In this document: in pieces, positions 10,438-18,823 of the stretch
Layout: each line of letters opens with the position of its first letter
Position numbering within the stretch: position 1 is the stretch's first letter
Origin: Candidatus Pacearchaeota archaeon
GTDB taxonomy: Archaea > Nanobdellota > Nanobdellia > Pacearchaeales > GW2011-AR1
Assembly (NCBI GenBank): GCA_018304025.1
Contig: JAGVXA010000002.1
Location: 1-60,409 of the forward strand
Direction: 5' to 3'
Length of the DNA: 60,409 bases
Translations under genes and position numbers: made by a program
The notes under the pieces: generated by a model
Told to the model about the DNA's origin: nothing
Databases searched by the model: none
The model's input: the letters and a program-made list of their open reading frames with translations, nothing else

Positions 10438-10716
10438 TTAATTCTTTTTCTTTTTGGAACTTTTTCCGTATTTAATTATTAGATACAATACAGAAGATGC
10501 CAATACAAGATTTATAGAATTAATTAAAATCATCGGACCATTGACTAATACAATGCCATAAATTAACCAAAGCAAAACGCCAGTTATATAAATAATATAT
10601 CTAGAAAGAGATAAATCTTTAGCTGACTTTGTTCTCCAACTTTTAAGGATTTGTGGAATGATTGAAATTAAAATTAAGAATCCTGCTGCATAACCTATCA
10701 AGTCTATTAATGGCAT
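10438..10716 (-). CDS. SemiSWEET/PQ-loop family membrane protein
   Basis: GYAAGFLILISIIPQILKSWRTKSAKDLSLSRYIIYITGVLLWLIYGI (PQ motif, three TM). Confidence 0.88.
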   Translation of the reverse strand: MPLIDLIGYAAGFLILISIIPQILKSWRTKSAKDLSLSRYIIYITGVLLWLIYGIVLVNGPMILINSINLVLASSVLYLIIKYGKSSKKKKN

Positions 10717-10762
10717 AATTATCTGGAGAGTTGATGGATATAAAATACTTTGGATTTGATTT

Positions 10763-13069
10763 TTATTTAATTTCTTCGTCGGTGTTTTGTTGAGTATCTG
10801 GAGATTTGTTTCCCCATTTTGCTTTCTTCGCTTCCCATTCTTCCCGATTTTTTTTCACAATTTCGCAGTCTTTGTTGAAGCAAAATTCCCAGGGGCGCTT
10901 GCCTTTTCTTATTGCCAGCAATTTGGGCCAGCCGCAGGATTCGCAGATTTTTTCTGATTTTTTTATCAAGGCGTTTGGCGGGAGATAGTATGTGTTTTTG
11001 CATTCAGGATAACTTGAACAGCCGATGAAAGAACGCCTGATTTTTGGAGAATACATTATCCTCAGATTTCCTTTTTTGCAGACAGGACACTGGTTGAGCG
11101 TGTTATTTTCTCTTTCTATTTCTCTTTGGGATTCAATTCCTTTCATGATGTCTTTTCCGATTTGGATTTCTTTTGCCTTGAATTCTTTTGAAATATCTGT
11201 GATTAATCTTTCTGCTTTTTGGATGACTTGTGTTTCCTGCTTCAAGAAATCTGATTTTGAAGTTTGGATTTTCTCCATTTCTTCTTCCAACTGCCTTGTC
11301 AAGTTTTCGTCTATAATTATAGGAGAGTATTTTTCCAAAGATTCGATTAACTGCATCCCTAAATGTGTTGCCTGAATTGATTTGCCGTCGAGGTATCCCC
11401 TGTCAAATAAAGTGTCAACGATTGATGAGCGGGTTGCTTTTGTTCCGAGATTTTTCTTTTCAAGAATTGTTATCAAGGATGTTGGAGTAAATCTTTTTGG
11501 CGGCTGAGTTTCTTTTTCGATTATTTTTATTTCGTCTATGTTCACATCGCCGTTTAATGTCGGACAGTCTTTTTCTTCTAATGCCGCGGGATAAACTTGA
11601 GTCCATCCTTTATCTATTACCTTTAATCCAGATGATGTGAATGTTATTTTTGGATTTTCTTTTGCAGTTATTTTTACCCTTTTATTTTGTGTGACTGCAT
11701 CCGGAGAAAAAACCGAGATGAATCTTCTTGCTATGATGTTATAGATTTTTTCTTCCTGTTCTTTTAATTCTTTTTGAGGGAGCTCTCCAGTTGGGTAAAT
11801 TGAAGGATGCGCTGGGTCTGACTTTTGACCTTCAATTGGATTTTTTCTTGTTGCTAATTTTATCAAACCGGGGAATTGTTTTTCCAAAGACTTGAGAATT
11901 TCTTTTGGAGCAATTGCCTCTGGAATTTTTTGAGAAGATGTTCTCGGATAAGAGATTAATCCGTCTAAGTATAGTTTTTGGGCTGTGGCTAATGTTTGAG
12001 AAGGGGAGATTCTGTGGAGCCGGTATGCTTCTCTCTGGAGGGAAGTAAGATCAAACGGAACAGGAGGAGAAATATTTTCTTTTGTTTCTTTTGTAACTGC
12101 TGTGCCTTTTTTGATGTTCTTGAATTTTTCTAATTCTTCTTTTTTGAAAATATCTTCGGGATGCTTGAACTCGTGTCCGTTGGCTAACGCAAAAACCTGC
12201 CAAAACGGCTCTGGCTTGAAGATTGCAATTTCGTGCTCTCTATCGACGATTATTTTAAGCGCGGGGCCCTGAACTCTTCCAATTGACAAAATTTTGAAAG
12301 AGCCGGTTGTTTTTATTGCTGACATTAGCGCTCTTGAAAGATTTATTCCATAAAGCCAATCTAGAATGTGCCTTGTTTCTCCGGCGTACGCCTGCCCCCA
12401 ATCCGGCTCTGGCATGAGATTTTCGTAGGCACTTACTAATTCTTTTTTTGTCAGCGTGGAATATTTCATTCGTTTTGCTGTTTGTTTTCCGCAGATAAAT
12501 CTTAAAACATTCCAGCCGATGACTTCTCCTTCTATATCGTAGTCTGTTGCTATGACAAATTGCTCTGATTTTCTCGCGAGTTTTTTTAACACGTCAAGAT
12601 ATTTTTTTGTGAATGTTGCTGATTTTTTGTTGTAGGATGGTTCCCATTCTATTTTGAAAATTGGCCATCCTTTCTGCCCTTTTGAATATGTCAGATTGAA
12701 AAGATGCCCTACTGCTGACGCGACTATTATTTTTTTCCCGTCGTGAACTAATTCAAAATAAGAAACTCTGTCTGGCGAGGTGATTTTTTTTGAAGAGCCG
12801 AGTGCTTCGGCAATTTTTTGGGCTGCCTGCGGTTTTTCAGTTATTATCAGAATTGAGTCTTTGATGGGTTTTGAAATTTTTATTGGCTCAATTGTTGCTT
12901 TTTTTGATTTTCTCGGACGTTTTTTTTCTGCTGGAGATTCAAGATTTATTGGGACTGGCCTGCCCGGAGATTCAATTGTTGTTAATTCCTGGGTTGTTGG
13001 TTTTGGCCTTACTAGTTTTTCAACTGTTTGTTTTGATTCTGATATGGGGATGAAATTCTCAACTGCCAT
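10763..13069 (-). CDS. topA: DNA topoisomerase I (type IA, archaeal)
   Basis: SILIITEKPQAAQKIAEALG, TDYDIEGEVIGWN, SIGRVQGPALKIIVDRE, ISYPRTSSQ, C-terminal zinc ribbons. Confidence 0.95.
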   Translation of the reverse strand: MAVENFIPISESKQTVEKLVRPKPTTQELTTIESPGRPVPINLESPAEKKRPRKSKKATIEPIKISKPIKDSILIITEKPQAAQKIAEALGSSKKITSPDRVSYFELVHDGKKIIVASAVGHLFNLTYSKGQKGWPIFKIEWEPSYNKKSATFTKKYLDVLKKLARKSEQFVIATDYDIEGEVIGWNVLRFICGKQTAKRMKYSTLTKKELVSAYENLMPEPDWGQAYAGETRHILDWLYGINLSRALMSAIKTTGSFKILSIGRVQGPALKIIVDREHEIAIFKPEPFWQVFALANGHEFKHPEDIFKKEELEKFKNIKKGTAVTKETKENISPPVPFDLTSLQREAYRLHRISPSQTLATAQKLYLDGLISYPRTSSQKIPEAIAPKEILKSLEKQFPGLIKLATRKNPIEGQKSDPAHPSIYPTGELPQKELKEQEEKIYNIIARRFISVFSPDAVTQNKRVKITAKENPKITFTSSGLKVIDKGWTQVYPAALEEKDCPTLNGDVNIDEIKIIEKETQPPKRFTPTSLITILEKKNLGTKATRSSIVDTLFDRGYLDGKSIQATHLGMQLIESLEKYSPIIIDENLTRQLEEEMEKIQTSKSDFLKQETQVIQKAERLITDISKEFKAKEIQIGKDIMKGIESQREIERENNTLNQCPVCKKGNLRIMYSPKIRRSFIGCSSYPECKNTYYLPPNALIKKSEKICESCGWPKLLAIRKGKRPWEFCFNKDCEIVKKNREEWEAKKAKWGNKSPDTQQNTDEEIK

Positions 13070-13137
13070 TTTATCGATAGAAATGGGAGGTTTTTAAAGG
13101 TTATAGATTTTTGGGGTTTAGCGCAAGAACAAGCAAT

Positions 13138-13392
13138 TTACTTTTTGATGTGCTGTTTGAAATCATTAGCTAAACTTTTGAACTGATTAGATAAATGATT
13201 ATGTGAAGAAATTAATCTTGCCAAAGACAGCCCGATGGTAAAAACGCAGCCGAGATTAAAAATTAAAAGCGAAATAATAATGTCTTCTGTAGTCCATGAA
13301 CCGCCGAGTATTCTTTTTATTATTTGGTAGACGATGAAAAATCCGAAGAGAATTAATATTGTTATTAGGATATTTTCAACTGTCTTTTTCAT
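13138..13392 (-). CDS. Small two-TM hypothetical membrane protein
   Basis: 84-aa ORF with two hydrophobic segments. Confidence 0.55.
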   Translation of the reverse strand: MKKTVENILITILILFGFFIVYQIIKRILGGSWTTEDIIISLLIFNLGCVFTIGLSLARLISSHNHLSNQFKSLANDFKQHIKK

Positions 13393-13512
13393 TGTTATTT
13401 AACTAAGAGCCAAACTATAAGCGCGATTATAACCAAGGCAATTATCCAGAGAAGATATTTGAGATTGTTTTTCATTTATTAAATAGGAGAAGATTGTATA
13501 AAAGCTTTTCTT

Positions 13513-13679
13513 TTCGGCACGCGATTGCTGTTTGACAATTTTGTGCGGCTGTCAAACAGTTATTTATTTACAAAATTACTTCGTTTTCGGCGCGAATTGT
13601 CGTGACAATTCGTTATCGGTTTGAAAATTTGCTTCGCAAATTTTCTGCGCGCCGAAAATAATTTTGTTGGCGTGCCTAA
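13513..13679. repeat. Multi-hairpin element (92 nt host) with a 75-nt element nested at 13584-13658
   Basis: Host halves 13513-13583 and 13659-13679 rejoin to match 57842-57933. Confidence 0.88.
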
Positions 13680-13680
13680 T

Positions 13681-14289
13681 TCAGATTTCAATAATTTTTC
13701 CTTTTCTGCCGACGTTAATCACTTTTGTTTCGTTGATTTTTTCTTCAATGCCTTCGCCTTCGTGGATGTGCCCGTGGATTAGAATTTCCGGCTTGAATTT
13801 TTTAATTGCTTTTCTGACTGATTCTGAACCTGGAATTCCTGAGAATTCTGAATAGCTTTCTGCTGGATGCTGGTGCGTTACCATAATTTTTTTTTCTATT
13901 CCCTTTAATCCGTCGTGCGCTTTTTTTAATGTTTCAAATAATTCTTTTTCTGTTATCCTTCCGGGGCCGGGGCCTTCTGCTCCGCCTGCTCCGAAAAATC
14001 CGACGTTTTCATAAATTGCGGAATAGCCGTGTATGTTTTTCACACCGTATAAATTTGCGAGAAAGTCGGTTGTTGCGAACGAGTCCCAGTTTCCGGGGAT
14101 TATCAAAACTCTTTTTTTCTTGTCTTTGAACGGCTTGATTATATTTTTTGTTTCTGTCCAGCCGGTGTTGTCGCCGCATAAAACTACTAAATCGACGTTT
14201 TCTTTTTCTGCTTTTTCTGCGAGTTTCTTGACTGTTTTTGAGTCGCCGTGCGTGTCTGATGCTGCGAGAATTTTCAGTTTCTTTGCCAT
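13681..14289 (-). CDS. Calcineurin-like metallophosphoesterase
   Basis: ILAASDTHGD, VVLCGDNTGW, IIPGNWDS, VTHQHP, LIHGHIHEG. Confidence 0.9.
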   Translation of the reverse strand: MAKKLKILAASDTHGDSKTVKKLAEKAEKENVDLVVLCGDNTGWTETKNIIKPFKDKKKRVLIIPGNWDSFATTDFLANLYGVKNIHGYSAIYENVGFFGAGGAEGPGPGRITEKELFETLKKAHDGLKGIEKKIMVTHQHPAESYSEFSGIPGSESVRKAIKKFKPEILIHGHIHEGEGIEEKINETKVINVGRKGKIIEI

Positions 14290-14339
14290 GTTCTTTACTA
14301 GAGAATCAGATTTATAAGTGTTGGTTTTTTAATTAGAGA

Positions 14340-14921
14340 ATGAAAAAGAGAGGGATGTCAGCTTTTGGCGTTGTTTTAATTATTTTGATTTTTGTTCTTG
14401 CTGGATTAATTGTTATGGGGATAGTTTTATATTCTTCTTCTAAGGAAAAAGATTATACTGAGATTTATTCTGAAAGAAATGCTTCGGGAAATTTTGTTAA
14501 TCCTGCGGCGAGTTTGACGAATGAAGAAGCGATTGCAGCGTTTGACGAGAGTTTTGTTTATTACCTTCTTGTGAATATTAAAGCTTATAATTTGCATGAA
14601 CCTTTGGCAAGTTCGGACACGCCGAAAATTGAACTTTACATTGGAGAAGATATTTTTAATGCAGAAGTGAAAGACGGAGAAATTGATGTTAATGGCGGTG
14701 AAATTGAAGGAGAGGATATAATTATTCGAACTTCGAAGGAAGAAGCTGTTGAGATGACGAGAGAAAAAAATTATATCAAGAGTTCTTTTGAGAACGGCAA
14801 GTCCAGCATAGAACTTGTTTCTGGGAAGACCGAGCTCTTTTCAAAAGGTTATTTGAAACTTTATACTGAATTGACCGGAAAGAGTTTTACCGGGAGCGCT
14901 ATTAAAAGATTTTTTTCTTAG
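14340..14921 (+). CDS. Membrane-anchored/secreted hypothetical protein
   Basis: 193 aa with N-terminal TM. Confidence 0.65.
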   Translation: MKKRGMSAFGVVLIILIFVLAGLIVMGIVLYSSSKEKDYTEIYSERNASGNFVNPAASLTNEEAIAAFDESFVYYLLVNIKAYNLHEPLASSDTPKIELYIGEDIFNAEVKDGEIDVNGGEIEGEDIIIRTSKEEAVEMTREKNYIKSSFENGKSSIELVSGKTELFSKGYLKLYTELTGKSFTGSAIKRFFS

Positions 14922-14927
14922 TTAGGC

Positions 14928-15117
14928 TTTGTTGAAAATTTTTTGTTTGGAGTTATCTTGCCCCCACCCACTCGCGATCACGTTCGTCATTTGCTTTTTT
15001 TTACTCGAACGTGATGCGCTCGCCCCGCCCTGCTTGTCCAAATATTCTTCGTTGTCGCTCAGAATATTTGGCAATTTAGTGCAAGATAACTTATTCGTTT
15101 TTAACTTTTTCAACAAA
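14928..15117. repeat. Large structured palindromic element (two outer stems plus two internal hairpins)
   Basis: TTTGTTGAAAA/TTTTTCAACAAA; GTTATCTTGC/GCAAGATAAC; ATCACGTTCG/CGAACGTGAT; CCAAATATTCT/AGAATATTTGG. Confidence 0.8.
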
Positions 15118-15235
15118 AATTCTTAGTTGTCTCTTTGAAAGAGAGGCGGGCTTTTGCTACTTTTTTGGATGACAGGAGTGGAGAAAGATTTAAAAGTCAT
15201 GCATGAAGTGTAATATATAGGTTGGAAAATATAAC

Positions 15236-15520
15236 ATGATAGGAGAAAAAACAAAAGAAAATTTTGACATCTTTTTCAGAAGAAAGCCGGCGCTGATGCT
15301 GGTTGCTTTGAAGAAGATTGCACGCGCCCGTTATGGCTCGATTTTAGCAAAGGAAGTTGACTGCACTTATTCTCATGCTGTTAAGATTTTGCAGAGCTTG
15401 GAAAGACTGGGGCTGGTTGTTTTTGAGAAGAAAGGGAGAATTAAGCTGATTAAATTGACTAAGAAAGGACAGGAAATTGCAGAGAATATTGAGAATATTA
15501 AGAAGTTGATTGCTAGTTAA
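15236..15520 (+). CDS. Winged-helix transcriptional regulator
   Basis: ILAKEVDCTYSHAVKILQSLERLGLVVFEKKGRIKLIKLTKKGQEIAENI. Confidence 0.85.
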   Translation: MIGEKTKENFDIFFRRKPALMLVALKKIARARYGSILAKEVDCTYSHAVKILQSLERLGLVVFEKKGRIKLIKLTKKGQEIAENIENIKKLIAS

Positions 15521-15560
15521 TTCTTTTTTTGAATAATTTTTCGTATATAAAATATATTTG

Positions 15561-15646
15561 TTTTCTGGCCGAATTGGACGCCAATTGCGGAGGCTGGCGT
15601 CTTATTTGTTTGAAAATTCACTTCGTGAATTTTCCGCGCGCCGAAT
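15561..15646. repeat. Multi-hairpin element, hybrid outer arms
   Basis: GACGCCA..TGGCGTC, TTATTTG, GAAAATTCACTTCGTGAATTTTC, CGCGCGCCGAA. Confidence 0.75.
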
Positions 15647-15693
15647 TAACTTGTTAAAAAATCTCATTGACTCACTCTTGTTGCGACGAGCAA

Positions 15694-15764
15694 TGATCCC
15701 GCTAATCGAATTCTTTCTGAATTCTCAAACAAACGCTGCAATAACATCGTTCGAGGGATTTGAA
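15694..15764 (-). other. Broken tRNA-Ile 3' piece: TTCAAATCCC + 51 nt + AGCGGGATCA
   Basis: On the minus strand TTCAAATCCC (15764-15755), 51-nt insert (15754-15704), AGCGGGATCA (15703-15694); contiguous TTCAAATCCCAGCGGGATCA in the intact tRNA. Confidence 0.8.
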
Positions 15765-15797
15765 GCTCACTGCGGTGCTCCTCGCTACGGCAGGCGA

Positions 15798-15892
15798 TGA
15801 TCCCGCTGGGATTTGAACCCAGGACCTCTGCCTTTCTGATAATTTTTATGTAATATCAGAGCAGCGCTCTAACCAGGCTGAGCTACGGAATC
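15798..15892 (-). tRNA. tRNA-Ile(GAT) with a ~20-nt intron at 37/38
   Basis: GATTCCG/CGGGATC acceptor, D-arm GCTC..GAGC, anticodon arm CTGCT-CTGATA[intron 15853..15834]A-GGCAG, T-loop TTCAAAT; CTGA/TCAG pairing across the exon-intron junction. Confidence 0.88.
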
Positions 15893-15968
15893 TTGAGACT
15901 CTAAGCGAAGCGTGGTTTTGAGTCCTTTCTTTCTTGGACGATTAACCAGGCTGAGCTACGGAATCTTA
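15893..15968 (-). other. Duplicated tRNA-Ile 5' half followed by shared tag
   Basis: Minus strand: AAGATTCCGTAGCTCAGCCTGGTTAATCGTCCAAGAAAGAAAGGACTCAAAACCACGCTTCGCTTAGAGTCTC. Confidence 0.85.
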
Positions 15969-16040
15969 GAGTTCTAACAAAATCTGCTTTTATAAAATTA
16001 TCCCAAACAATTATTAATCTTAAAATTTAACAAATAACGG

Positions 16041-16112
16041 GCGTCGTTAGTCTAGTGGTTAAGATACGAGCTTCCCAAGCTTGTGACGCGAGTTCAATTC
16101 TCGCACGGCGCA
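16041..16112 (+). tRNA. tRNA-Gly(CCC)
   Basis: GCGTCGT/ACGGCGC acceptor, anticodon loop TTCCCAA, T-arm GCGAG-TTCAATT-CTCGC. Confidence 0.93.
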
Positions 16113-16177
16113 TTTTCTTTCACCGCAGAAAATTTTCATACAGAAAAACTTTATAACCCTTTTCGCTTAATAATGTC

Positions 16178-16624
16178 ATGGAAAAAAGAGCTCTAAGTCA
16201 AGTCATCGCAACTCTCCTTCTGGTATCTGTGTCTCTTACCCTCGCTGTGATAATTATCGCTTGGGCAAGAAGTGATATTTTTTCATTAAGTCCGCAAATC
16301 GACGCGGAATGCAGCGAAATTTATTTTGAATCGGAAATCCTTAAAATAGACGGAACAGATTATCTTTTTGCCGTTAACCTCGGCAACGTCAATATAATCG
16401 GCTTCCAAATCAATGTGATAGAAACAGATATGATTGAAAATAAAGAGAGTGTAGAAACAGAACTTCCTCCCGGAAAATCTCGCGAAATAAAGCTAAATTC
16501 AGTTTATTTAGAAGACAAGGAATTTTTGGTAGTGCCAATTATCGCAGCAAAAAAAATTGACAAAGAAATTCCTCTGACTTGTCCTGAAACTTACGGCCAA
16601 ACAATTGAGACGCCACATTCCTAA
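16178..16624 (+). CDS. Archaeal type IV pilin-like protein
   Basis: MEKRALSQVIATLLLVSVSLTLAVIIIAWARSD (class III signal peptide-like). Confidence 0.8.
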   Translation: MEKRALSQVIATLLLVSVSLTLAVIIIAWARSDIFSLSPQIDAECSEIYFESEILKIDGTDYLFAVNLGNVNIIGFQINVIETDMIENKESVETELPPGKSREIKLNSVYLEDKEFLVVPIIAAKKIDKEIPLTCPETYGQTIETPHS

Positions 16625-16655
16625 TCTTTAAAAATGCATTTTTCCTAAAACTAAG

Positions 16656-17222
16656 ATGGACTCGCTAAAAAAATTTTGGAAATTTTTGAATGAAGACAGC
16701 TGGCAATCCTGGCTGGTTTCTTTGGTGTTAATAGTCGTAATAATAAAATTTATCTTTTTTCCGGCGCTTTCTTTCATAACGCAAACGCCGCTGCCTCTTG
16801 TCGTCGTGGAATCCTGCTCAATGTACCACGAATCAAATTTTGAAGATTGGTGGGAAAAAAATTCCGGCTGGTACGAATCTAAAGAAATTGCTTACGAAGA
16901 ATTTAAAGAATTTCCTTTTAGGTCTGGGCTGAACAAGGGAGATATAATTTTTGTCTGGGGCAGAAGCGAATATAATTTAGGAGATATAATAATTTTTGAT
17001 GCAGGGGGAGAATATGCCAAGCCGATAATTCACAGATTAATAAGCACGAATCCTTATTCAACAAAAGGAGACCACAATCCTTCTCAGGCGTCTTTTGAGA
17101 CAAATATTCCTGATGAGAATTTACTTGGAAAGTCTTTATTTAAAATTCCTTTGGCTGGATGGGTAAAACTAATTTTCTTTGAACCGTTTCAGCCGCCGCA
17201 AAATAGAGGTCTTTGCAATTAG
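16656..17222 (+). CDS. Signal peptidase I (S26 family)
   Basis: VVVESCSMYHE.., LNKGDIIFVWG, GDIIIFDAG...PIIHRLIS, GDHNP. Confidence 0.88.
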   Translation: MDSLKKFWKFLNEDSWQSWLVSLVLIVVIIKFIFFPALSFITQTPLPLVVVESCSMYHESNFEDWWEKNSGWYESKEIAYEEFKEFPFRSGLNKGDIIFVWGRSEYNLGDIIIFDAGGEYAKPIIHRLISTNPYSTKGDHNPSQASFETNIPDENLLGKSLFKIPLAGWVKLIFFEPFQPPQNRGLCN

Positions 17223-17370
17223 TCGCTAATTCATATCGCTCGATATTTTTCGAAAGAGGACGCCAGCAATTTTCTGCGCAATGAGCAATTGCCTTAACAA
17301 ACAGTTACTATTAAAAAGTGTTACAAGAATATAAATAATCTTGTTTCCATTAAGCCCTAAATAATTTAAA

Positions 17371-17679
17371 ATGGAATTTTGTGAGCGATGCGGTGGAATG
17401 ATTCTGGTAAAAAATGATAAGGCGACTTGTGTTAGTTGCGGTCATAAACAAAAAAAGAAACCGCATATTAAAGCGGCGGAAAAAATAACGCAGCAGGAAA
17501 CAGTGGCTGTTATTAAAGAAGAGCAAGGCAATACAAACCCGATAGTTGAAATGAAATGCCCTAAATGCGGGCACAAAAAAGCATATTTCTGGACGATGCA
17601 AACTCGGTCGAGCGACGAGTCGGAAACTAAGTTCTATAAGTGCACGGCGTGCAAGCATACTTGGAGAAAATACAGGTAA
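17371..17679 (+). CDS. tfs: Transcription factor S (TFIIS/RPB9-like)
   Basis: N-terminal CERC..CVSC zinc ribbon; C-terminal CPKCGHKKAYFWTMQTRSSDESETKFYKCTACKHTWRKY. Confidence 0.95.
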   Translation: MEFCERCGGMILVKNDKATCVSCGHKQKKKPHIKAAEKITQQETVAVIKEEQGNTNPIVEMKCPKCGHKKAYFWTMQTRSSDESETKFYKCTACKHTWRKYR

Positions 17680-17957
17680 TGAAAAGAAAGACTAAAGTTA
17701 AAGCGAAGAGATTTCTTATCAACTGGAAAGGAAAATTAATTATATTAATTTATTCTGTCTTATTTTTTGCAGGCATAATTAATTATATTCTTCTTAATCA
17801 GCCTTATTTTCCAGCAGATACACTAATAGGACTTTTGTTATTGGTTCTTCTTTTTGCTTCATTAATTTTTTGCATAATCGCGATAATCTGGCTTTGTTTA
17901 AGAAAGGGTTCTGAAAGAGCCCCAAGGTATTTTTCAGGGACAAGTGTTCCATCATAA
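17679..17957 (+). CDS. Small two-TM membrane protein
   Basis: ATG at 17679 overlaps the TFS stop (taATG); ORF-track start at 17640 lies inside TFS. Confidence 0.6.
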   Translation: MKRKTKVKAKRFLINWKGKLIILIYSVLFFAGIINYILLNQPYFPADTLIGLLLLVLLFASLIFCIIAIIWLCLRKGSERAPRYFSGTSVPS

Positions 17958-18009
17958 TTTTGATTTACCAATCTTTAAAAACCATTTCAATCTTCTTTAC
18001 TTGTCGAAT

Positions 18010-18085
18010 GGCCTCGTAGCTCAGTCTGGTAATCGTCCAGGAAGGAAAGGACTCAAACCAGTCTTCGCTATTGTGCCGTCAACAT
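18010..18085 (+). other. Duplicated tRNA-Lys 5' half followed by shared tag
   Basis: GGCCTCGTAGCTCAGTCTGGTAATCGTCCAGGAAGGAAAGGACTCAAACCAGTCTTCGC..; tag matches the tRNA-Ile locus. Confidence 0.85.
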
Positions 18086-18159
18086 GGCCTCGTAGCTCAG
18101 TCTGGTAGAGCACTGGACTCTTAATCCAGGTGTCGTGGGTTCAAATCCCATCGGGGTCA
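18086..18159 (+). tRNA. tRNA-Lys(CTT)
   Basis: GGCCTCG/CGGGGTC acceptor, anticodon arm CTGGA-CTCTTAA-TCCAG, T-arm GTGGG-TTCAAAT-CCCAT. Confidence 0.92.
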
Positions 18160-18186
18160 TATGATATTGAGTGAAACGAAATATTA

Positions 18187-18276
18187 TTAATCCAAAAATG
18201 ATTTGTTCAAATCCCTCACTCGACCACACTTGGGCGAGTGAATGAGAATTCTGAAGGAATTCACTTATCGGGGTCA
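18187..18276 (+). other. Degenerate tRNA-Lys 3' half with 51-nt T-arm insertion
   Basis: TTAATCCA(11 divergent nt)TTCAAATCCC then 51 nt (18216-18266) then ATCGGGGTCA. Confidence 0.8.
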
Positions 18277-18390
18277 CTGAACCAATGTCGCCCAAGCGTG
18301 GTCAGTCTGGTGGTCGACATATGGGTCACTCACTTAAAGAACATTCTGACAAAGAGAAAAGTTTAAAATGCCTTTGCAAGTAAAATTTAT

Positions 18391-18765
18391 ATGGGAGAAC
18401 CACCAAAAATAGATTGGCTCTTGGTTTTAACGAGAGTATTCATTTTTATAATAATAGCTCCACTTATTTATTTGTCTTTCGATACAATATTAGGTAAATT
18501 TTTTCTTATGCTATATATAATTTCTCTGATTTTCTTTGTTATCTTTTTAGTTTCTTCGAGATATCGAGATTGGGGGGAGAGGAATAAAAGTTCTAACTAC
18601 TTTGTTGTATACTTTGTAATAATCTCGGTAATTGCAGGAGTTATTTCATATTCCGGAAAAAATTTTAATTTTTTTAGTGTATTAGAATTTATTTTTTTTG
18701 TTCTTGTTTTTATTTTACTCCACTTTCTTTTCATTTTATTATTAAAAAACCAAATAAAAAATTAA
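18391..18765 (+). CDS. Hypothetical membrane protein
   Basis: 124 aa, several hydrophobic segments. Confidence 0.6.
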   Translation: MGEPPKIDWLLVLTRVFIFIIIAPLIYLSFDTILGKFFLMLYIISLIFFVIFLVSSRYRDWGERNKSSNYFVVYFVIISVIAGVISYSGKNFNFFSVLEFIFFVLVFILLHFLFILLLKNQIKN

Positions 18766-18823
18766 ATGTTCCGAAAAGATAATGGTGGCTTTTTATTACT
18801 TATCTGAGGGGTACTTTGTTGTA

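Noticed and set aside
15558-15800. 80-aa plus-strand ORF
   Set aside because: Covers a repeat element and the tRNA-Ile flank; no protein-like features.
17221-17370. Further cloverleaf element copy
   Set aside because: Only short similarities (GCAATTTTCTGCGC, GAGCAATTGCC); no convincing outer stem or two-hairpin structure.
18068-18295. 75-aa minus-strand ORF (..GFEPTTPGLRVQCSTRLSYEA..)
   Set aside because: Antisense of tRNA-Lys; a familiar tRNA-derived false ORF.
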